Origin: Rana temporaria
Lineage: Eukaryota; Chordata; Amphibia; Anura; Ranidae
Length of the DNA stretch: 64,000 bases
NCBI RefSeq assembly: GCF_905171775.1
Contig: NC_053494.1
Coordinates: 199,723,044 to 199,787,043, forward strand
Direction of reading: 5' to 3'
Part shown: piece by piece, positions 48,701 through 57,700 of the stretch
Layout: every line of letters starts with the position of its first letter
Numbering within the stretch: the first letter of the stretch is position 1
Made by a program: the position numbers and the translations under genes
Notes under the pieces: generated by a model
Database searches by the model: none
What the model was told of the DNA's origin: nothing
What the model saw: only the letters and a program-made list of their open reading frames with translations

Positions 48701-51700
48701 CACACGATCGGTTTTGATCGATGAAAACGGTTCATCAGACCGTTGTCCTCTGTTTAACCTATCGTGTGTACGAGGCCTAACAGGATCTCTAGACACACCT
48801 TCCAGTATCATGAGTTTACCTTCTCGAAGGAGGACATTCCCCACCAAACTTTTTTTGGTATTATATTAAAACCAATACTCGTGCCTATCGGCCCACCAGC
48901 GCCACCATATACCCATCATTTCCCTAATAAATTATATAATTACGACACACTTTGGTTAAAGCAGAACTGGTATTTGGGCACCACAAATCGAAAAGCTTGG
49001 GGGGGGGGGGCTGCCGCCGCGAATTGAGGTCAGTGGGGCTTTGGGTGCTGACAAAAAAAAAGGGGGGGGAGGATGCCATCCAGGGCCCTGGGGACCACTG
49101 GCCCCTTAGAGGTCGGGGGGGGGGGTTTTGGGTGCGGACGAAAAAAAAAAAAAAGGGGGATGCCACCGGGGCCCTGGGGACCTCCGGGCCCATTACAGGT
49201 GCTGCCTGTACACCCCTGATGGCGGCCCTGAGCACAGCTCCATAGAGACAGGTCGGGAGTGTGCAGATTACATTCTCCCCATAGCCAGCGGTTAGCTATG
49301 GTTGTCCGAAAAAGGAGGAGGGACCAAGATTGGCGACGGCAACCCCAGAAGAGGAGGATCGGGGCCACTCTGTGCAATACCACTGCACAGAGCAGGCAAG
49401 TATAAAATGTTTTTTTATTTTAATTAAAAATATATGACTTTAGTAGCACTTTAAAGCTAAACACATGGATCGAAATTTAGCTGGTTCAGCAGGGACAGGA
49501 GGAATTTCTCTCCATTTATGGGCACTCTGGATGTACAGACTTTGTTCTACTGATCGACTTCTGTACAACCAGCCTGTTGAGTTCTTCCCAATCTATCAGT
49601 GTTGTCTGCTATAGCCAGCAGCACTGATCATTTTATTCTGATGGTGTGGAAGGCTTCCTTCAGAACACAATAACCCATCAGGAGAATTCCCCCATCCACA
49701 CTGAATGTGTGAATTTTTTTTCCAACCTGCTGGTTAAATCTAACCCAAGTCATCCGAAGGATCTTCACACCCTACACAATTCTGGGTGTGTTAAATTCAC
49801 GATTCTCCTGGCACACTTTGTAGTTTCTCCCACCGCGGCATGTGTCCTGTACTGACACAGGAGTCGTTCGGAGCAACAACAGAGGGAGACTCAGGGATCC
49901 AACAGAATCACTTTATTGTTTAATACAAAATGGAATTTAGAACCTCAGATGTGTCGATCCCTTTGGCATCTGCCCCCATCATTGAAGAGTGTCAGAGCAT
50001 CATACAATACTTACCCTGAACTGAGAACTGACTGTGGGCTTCTTCTTCAGTGTCCCCATCTTAAGGGTCTCCTCCCCAGATCTGCTGGAGACCTTCTCAA
50101 ACAGATCATAAATAAAATCCAGCCTGAACAAGATAAAAAAAAAAAAAAAAAAAAAAAAAAGAATGTGACTGTCTGGTACACAAATGTTCATCTATAAATA
50201 TGGTACATTTCCCCACCCACCTACCTGCTGTCTCTCAGCATGTTCAAGATATCGTCCCGGAAAGTGTCCCTGTTCTTCTCCAGGAAGCCCTTCACATCAT
50301 ACGTGACCTAAACAGCAGGACAGATCTATTTATATGATCATGTTCATTTGCTTATTTCATCGCCCTTCACACAAAAATGTTGGACCCTAAAACAGTCCCT
50401 GCCCCAGTCAAATTATGGCATAAAGCTGAACTAAGAAAATATTGCAATATAAGAGACACATGTATTCTTTGAATCCTTGTGTTCTTTGTGTATTCCCTCC
50501 CCCCCCCCCCAAAATCTGTGCAGTAATCCAGTGTGAGATTCAGTGGTGTTGCTAGGGGGGGTGGTATGGGCCACACCAGGGTGACATCCGCCAGAAGGGC
50601 GATACCAGTTGGCAAGGCCCAGGGCAACACCATTGCACCCATCCGCATCTCGCGCTTTTTGTCTGTTACAGCGCGAGGAATGCGCTTACTCCATTACGAA
50701 CGCTAGTTTTACCATAACAAGCGCTCCCGTCTCATAACTTGCTTCTGAGCATGCGCGGGTTTTTCACGTCATTAAAGCCCACACACGACCATTTTTTACA
50801 ACCCTAAAAACGAAAACGTTGTGAAAAAATAGAGCATGTTCGAAATTTTTCACGTCCATTTTTTAGATTGTGAAAAATGCTCTGGAGCCCACACACCATC
50901 GTTTTTATTGACATTAAAAAAAAACAACGTCATTTTTTAGAACCCGAAAAACGTGTGTACGTGACTATAATAGCATTTTAGTTTTAGTCGTATTTTAGTC
51001 ATCTCAATTGTTTTAGTTGTATTTTAGTCTACTAAAATAGTACTCATTTTGTCGACGAAAATGTTTTAGTCGACTAAATTAACACCAATTTGCACAAGTA
51101 CAAAAAAATAAATAAAACAAAATAAATAATTATCAGCCAAATTGTACTCGGCTAGCTCTGAAGACTACAGCACACCTTCTCACTATGTTATTCAGAAGAG
51201 GATAGAGGGGTGTTCTAGATTCAGGTAGAAGTGCGGCGGCGTAACGTATCGTAGATACGTTACACCGCCGCAAGTTTTCATCGCAAGTGCCTGATTCACA
51301 AAGCACTTGCGATGAAAACTACGCCGGTGGCCTCTGGCGTAAGCCCGCGTAATTTAAATGGGCGTGTGCCATTTAAATTAGGCGCGCTCCCGCGCCGGAC
51401 CTACTGCGTATGCTCCGTTTCGGAATTTCCGCCGTGCTTTGCGCGCAGTGACGTCATTTTTTCGAATGGCGAAGCGCGTAGCGTAATTCCGTATTCCCGG
51501 ACAGCTTACGCAAACGACGTTAATTTTTAAATTTCGACGCGGGAACGACGGCCATACTTTATACAGCAATATGATTGCTGTGTAAAGTTAGGGCAGGTCA
51601 AATAACGACTAAAATTGCGACGGGAAACTTGACTACGGACGACGTATCGAACGCGAAAATCCGTTGTGGATCCGCCGTAACTGCTAATTTGCATACCCGA

Positions 51701-54700
51701 CGCTGGAATACGACGCAAACTCCACCCAGCGGCGGCCGCGGTATTGCATCCTAAGATCCGACAGTGTAAAACAATTACACCTGTCGGATCTTAGGGCTAT
51801 CTATGCGTAACTGATTCTATGAATCAGTCGCATAGATAGAAACAGAGATACGACGGAGTATCAGGAGAAACGCCGTCGTATCTCTTTTGTGAATCTGGCC
51901 CAGGATCACTGGATGAAAATAAAAGGGGGGAAAAAAAAACTGAAAAAAAACAAATGCAGCCACTACATCTAAAGACAGGTAAGCTGCTACATATCAAATT
52001 TTTGCTCAGATGTGTTTTAAATGGGGAAAAGTCTAGGGAATTCAAATTAATAATAATAAAAAAAATAAAAAAAAAATAATAAATAAGAAGTTGTGGTTTT
52101 GCCATTTTACAGCAATAATAAAACAAAGAAGTTTTGAAGCACACACAGGGTGACAGACACAAATTACTGTGAAATGGACACATATGAACAATTTGCGAGC
52201 TGTACATGGAGTAAACATGACGCACGGGACTTTTTGTTTTGGAAAAAGTTTCATCCTACCTCCCCCGCATAGTGCTTGATTCCAAACTGGTTTTCGGTCA
52301 CTCGCGGCTTCACGTAGTGGGGGTTATTCTGGGACACAAAGAAAACATCTGTGTTAAATTGTAGCCAGCGGGGACACTGACATGAGGCTTACTGCGGTGT
52401 AACCAACCATCCCTGGGGTGTGTATGACCAACTGATCTCATGTCAGATGCTGAGTGCATGTGATTTAATAGGTTAAAAGTAAAAAGGCCAGCTTCTAGAA
52501 GAGGAAATAAAAAAAATCCACTCCATGGCAACGATACGCATTTTTTTTTGGATGTCACAATGTAGAGATTAAGATTTCCTATCATCTGTGCCCAGTCTTG
52601 CCACACAGAGTTAATCCAGCTCTGAGCAATCCTCTTTTTATTGTTCAGTGAAATAAAACAGACTTCCAGATAAAGACCAAAGTCCTTGCTTGAGTGACAG
52701 GTTATTTACATATCTCGTGCACTAGCTTGCAGACATGCACAGCTTCTGTAAAGTGCACAATTCACATCCCACTCCTCTCCTCTCCTCCTCTCCTCTCCAG
52801 TTCAGCTCTCCCAGGATTGGCTGTCTTTCCTGTGTTTTGATTAAATGTTTTCAAAATATGGGGTGATCCACAGTTCAGTGTAAACAGCCATCAGAAAATA
52901 CATAGATAAGAAGCTGTGCATGTCTGCAAGCTAGTGCACGAGATATGTAAATAACCTGTCACTCAAGCAATGACTTTGGTCTTTACCTGGAAGTCTGTTT
53001 TATTTCACTGAACAATAAAAAGAGGGTTGCTCAGCGCTGGATTAACTCTGTGGGGCAAGACTGGGCACAGATGATAGGAAATCTTATAGGTAGATTCAGA
53101 GAGAAGTGCCTAAACTTGCAGCGGCGTAGCTTAGCGTGTTTAGGCTACGCCGCCGTAAGTTAGCTAGGCAAGTACATGATTCTCAATGTACTTGCCTGCT
53201 ATGTTACGGCGACGTAGCCTAAAGCGGGCGGGGCGTAAGGGCGCCGAATTCAAATGTGTGGAAGGGGGGCGTGTTTAATGCTAATAAGGCTAGACCTTAA
53301 GTTTTTGACGTTTTCTTTTACTGCGCATGCGCCGGGCGCCTACATTTCCCAGTGTGCATTGCGGCTAAGTACGCCGTACGGGCCCTATTGATTTTGACGT
53401 GGAATTAAACGACGTTCCAGGAGCCTGCGCCACGGCCCTTGACGTCACCGCTGGGCGCCCTCCTCCTTTCCCCAGCTGCCGGGCCAATAGGGGAGAGAAG
53501 CGGAGTCTTGCACATGCGCAGTAGGGGTCCCAGCGTGAAGCCGTAAGGCTACACTGCCGGTGATCTGCCGTGCTTGTTCCAGCTATCGTGGAAGTTCCAG
53601 CGCATGCGCAAGCTGATGTGCTGAGATGGTTCCAGCTATCGGGAAAGTTCCTTCAAGGACTGCGCAGGCGCAAACTTGCTGACGGAAATCTCCGAACCGC
53701 GCCGGCATCCAGGGCGACGTGGATTTCGAGGTAAGTGGCCAGTCGGCCTCACGTCCTCCCTGCGCTCGAACGGCCTCCTGGCTATTTTTTTAACATCCTC
53801 CAATCCACGGGGATGTTAAAGAATGAGCCTGGATGCCGGGCGAGGTTCGGAGATTTCCGTCAGGAAGTTTGCGCCTGCGCAGTCAGTGAAGGAACTTCCC
53901 CGTTAGGGGAACATTGAGGACAAGTCACCGGGTACCCTTACCCGCAATGGTGGCGGCAGTACCCGACAGCTGATGGAAACATCAGCTGCGGGTGCCGACA
54001 TCACTGGACTCCAGGACAGGTAAGTGCTGCTGGCTTTTAATTTTTCAAGCGGAGGGCGGACCTCCGCTTGAAAATGCATTTCTACTTGCAGCCAATTGGG
54101 GATAACACCTACTTTATATGTGTTCCCATCCACATAAGATAACTAAAAATTGTAGCTTAAATCCTCACTTCCTGTTCTTCTGTCTGTAACTCCACACGGT
54201 AATGCAAGACTTTCTCCCTGGTGTGGAGTGTCGTGCTCGCCCCCTCCCTTGGACTACAGGAGAGTCGGGACGCTCTCTACGTTGCAGATAAAAGGAGCTG
54301 CGTGTTAGTGGGCATCCTGACTCTCCTGTTAACCTGTAGGGGGCGCTGAAGAGGTTAAGTGTGCCCTAGTGAGTGATTCTTACTGTGTGGGGGCGTGGCT
54401 TGGCGTGTGACGTCACTGATCGTCGTTCCCTATGACAGGGAACAGATGATCAGTGTCAGTCTCACTAGGAAGAATGGGGAAAGGTTTGTTTACACTCACC
54501 TCTCCCCATTCTTCAGCTCTGTGACCCGATCACGGCGATGGGGTCTGCGGGTCCCGCGGGCACGGAGCGCACGACCGGGTCGCAAGAGCGCCTTCGGACA
54601 CGCGCGTGACCCACGGCTGGGCTCTTAAAGGCGACATACCTGCTCGTCCTTTTGTCCAGCCGTGCTGCTCTGCCGACGTATATCGTCGTTGGGCGGTCCT

Positions 54701-57700
54701 TAAGCGGTTAAAGACCCGTACTGTGCCCTGATATGCTTTGACCTGGTGATGTTCCTCAGGGCAAAGTTGTGGATGACTTTGTATGATCTTAGGATATGGA
54801 ATTTTTTTGTTGGGCAAAAATGATGGAAGCCAATATATTAGCAGTGATTACACCGATCATCTTTCACAGATGAATACTGAAAACTCACATTGTGTTGGTT
54901 ATGGAGTTTTTCCAGTAATGTGAAATCTGTGCCTTTAGGGAAACGACTTTCTTCATTGATGAGAGCCAACAGACCGAGTTTCTGCAATCAGAAGAAAAAA
55001 CAAACAATTACATAGAAAGTTCATGGCAATAGATCAACCTCAAATGCCAAGAAGTTAGTCTACGAAACGCGTTGAGTTGTGTGTCATGTCTTCCGATCAT
55101 ATGTTCCGATCTGATGGCTTGGATAATAGCAAACAAGAAATGATACACAATACAGTATGGGCCAGATTCACGTAGAATCACGGCGGCGTAACATATCGTA
55201 GATATGTTACACCGCCGCAAGTTTTCATCGCAAGTGCCTGATTCACAAAGCACTTGCGATGAAAACTACTCCGGCGCAAGGCGGACCAATTCAAATGGGC
55301 GTGTGCCATTTAGATTAGGCGCGCTCCCGCGCCGGACCTACTGCGCATGCTCCGTTTCCTAACTCCCGCCGTGCTTTGCGCGCCGTGACGTCATTTTTTC
55401 AAACGGCGACGTGCATAGCGTACTTCCGTATCCCCGGACGTGTTACGCAAACGACGTTAAATTTTAAATTTCGACGCGGGAACGACGGCCATACTTTAGA
55501 CAGCAATACGTTTGCTGACTAAAGTTAGGGCACCTAAAACGACGACTAACTTTGCGACGGGAAACGACTAGCGGCGACGTAGCGAACGCGAAAATCCGTC
55601 GGGGATCCACCGTAACTCATAATTTGCATACCCGACGCTGGTTTACGACGCAAACTCCCCCCAGCGGCGGCCGCGGTACTGCATCCTAAGATCCGACAGT
55701 GTAAAACAATTACACCTGTCGGATCTTATGGATATCTATGCGTAACCGATTCTATGAATCAGTCGCATAGATAGAAACAGAGATACGATGGAGTATCAGG
55801 AGATACGCCGTCGTATCCCTTTTGTGAATCTGGCCCCAAGTCCCCTACTTATGAACGAGTTCCATTCCGGGAGCTAGTTTGTAAGTCCAACAAAGATCAG
55901 TGCTTGCAGACAAAGGCTGAGAGCGCTGATCATTGTGTTCTGGCGGAAGGAGTCCCCCTGTCAGAACACAATAGCACACAGTGGCAGCTGGTGCTCAAAA
56001 TTTTTGGGGTGACGCAAACAAACAAAAAAATTCCCCCCATCGGCCAGATCACGGGCCCCGCACTTAACCCATCGCATGGGCAGCACTCCGGGGTGGCAGT
56101 GGCCTCACTCGATTTCCCTGCGTCTCTCTCCCTTCTCTCCTCCATGCATCTCCTCCCTCCTCCTCCTGGTGGCCAATCTGATCGGATCTCCATTCGGCCA
56201 ATTGGGTGACGGGTCTCATGATTGGCAGAGAGGAGAATCGGTGTTACAATAGCGAATAATTCATTCGCTATTGTCACACAACTGGGTGGGCTCAGGGCGC
56301 AGTGCTCTGCGCCCCGAGCCCACCCTTTTTTTGAAGCCTATTAGAGCCTCAGGCTCTATTCACATGCTTAAAAAAAAAAAAAAAAAAAAAAAACACTGAC
56401 TGGAATACATGTGTCCAGCGCCCTGCACGTAGATCAGAGGGCTAGACGCATGCATGGGGGGGCGGCGCCTGTGCGTCCTCTATGGACGAGCCGCTACTGC
56501 TTTCAATACACTGGGCCAGATTCAGAAAGAGATACGACGGCGTATCTCCTGATACGCCGTCGTATCTCTGAGTGCGCTCGGTCGTATCTATGCGTCTGAT
56601 TCAGAGAATCAGTTACGCATAGATATCCCTAAGATCCGACAGATGTAAGTATCTTACATTGTGGGATCTTAGGCTGCATTTTCAGGCTGGCCGCTAGGTG
56701 GCGCTTCCGTTGATTTACGCGAGGAATATGCGAATTAGGTAGATACGCCGATTCACAAACGTACGTACGCCCGGCGCCATTTTGTTACGTCGTTTACGTT
56801 AGGCTTTTTCGGCGTAAGGTTGCTCCTGCTATTATGAGGCGTACGCAATGTTAAGTATGGACGTCGTTCCCGCGTTGAATTTTGAAATTTTTACATCGTT
56901 TGCGCAAGTCGTTCGCGAATAGGGCTGTACGTAAGTTACGTTCACGTCTAAAGCATTGACGATTTGCGGCGGAATTTCGAGCATGCGCACTGGGATTCTT
57001 TTACGAACGGCGCATGTGCCGTTCGTAAAAAACTTCAAATACGTGGGGTCACACTAAATTTGAATAAAACACGCCCACATCATCCAAATTTGAATTAGGC
57101 GGGCTTACGCCGGAGCACATACGTTACGCCGCCGTAACTTAGGGCGCAAGTTCTTTCTGAATACGGAACTTGCGCCCACAGTTATTTTTGGATTTTACGG
57201 GCCACGGCGCTGTGATTGGCCAGAGCCGCAATGACGTCACTCAGTCCCAGTTAGAAGCCGATTGGCTACCATGCACAGCTGCACCAGATTCTGCACTCTC
57301 CAGTTTTTGAAAATCAATCCCATTATCCGGTTACTTGTTCTGGGTCATTTAGCATTTTCAAAAAGAGTGATCAACCATGGCAGCCTCCATGTTTCTCTCC
57401 GAACAGGTGTCCTTTGAAGGACTTACCTTTTCTATTAGATCCAGACACTCTGCATTGTCCATCCAGTCAATGGCTTCCCAGTTGATGCCTTCCCTGATGG
57501 AGGGTAGAGAGGAGAGAGAATGAAGTGACTTCATATACCATGCCTTGCCTACTATGAGAATACAGTTCAGGCCACACACAAGATCACATGTGGTTTGGAC
57601 TGTATTGCATTTCCCCAACATCGTCCTCTGACACCATCGCTCTTACCTGTTATATTCTAGCTGCTCCAGAGAAAATATATGTTTGTTGAAATATTCTTGA

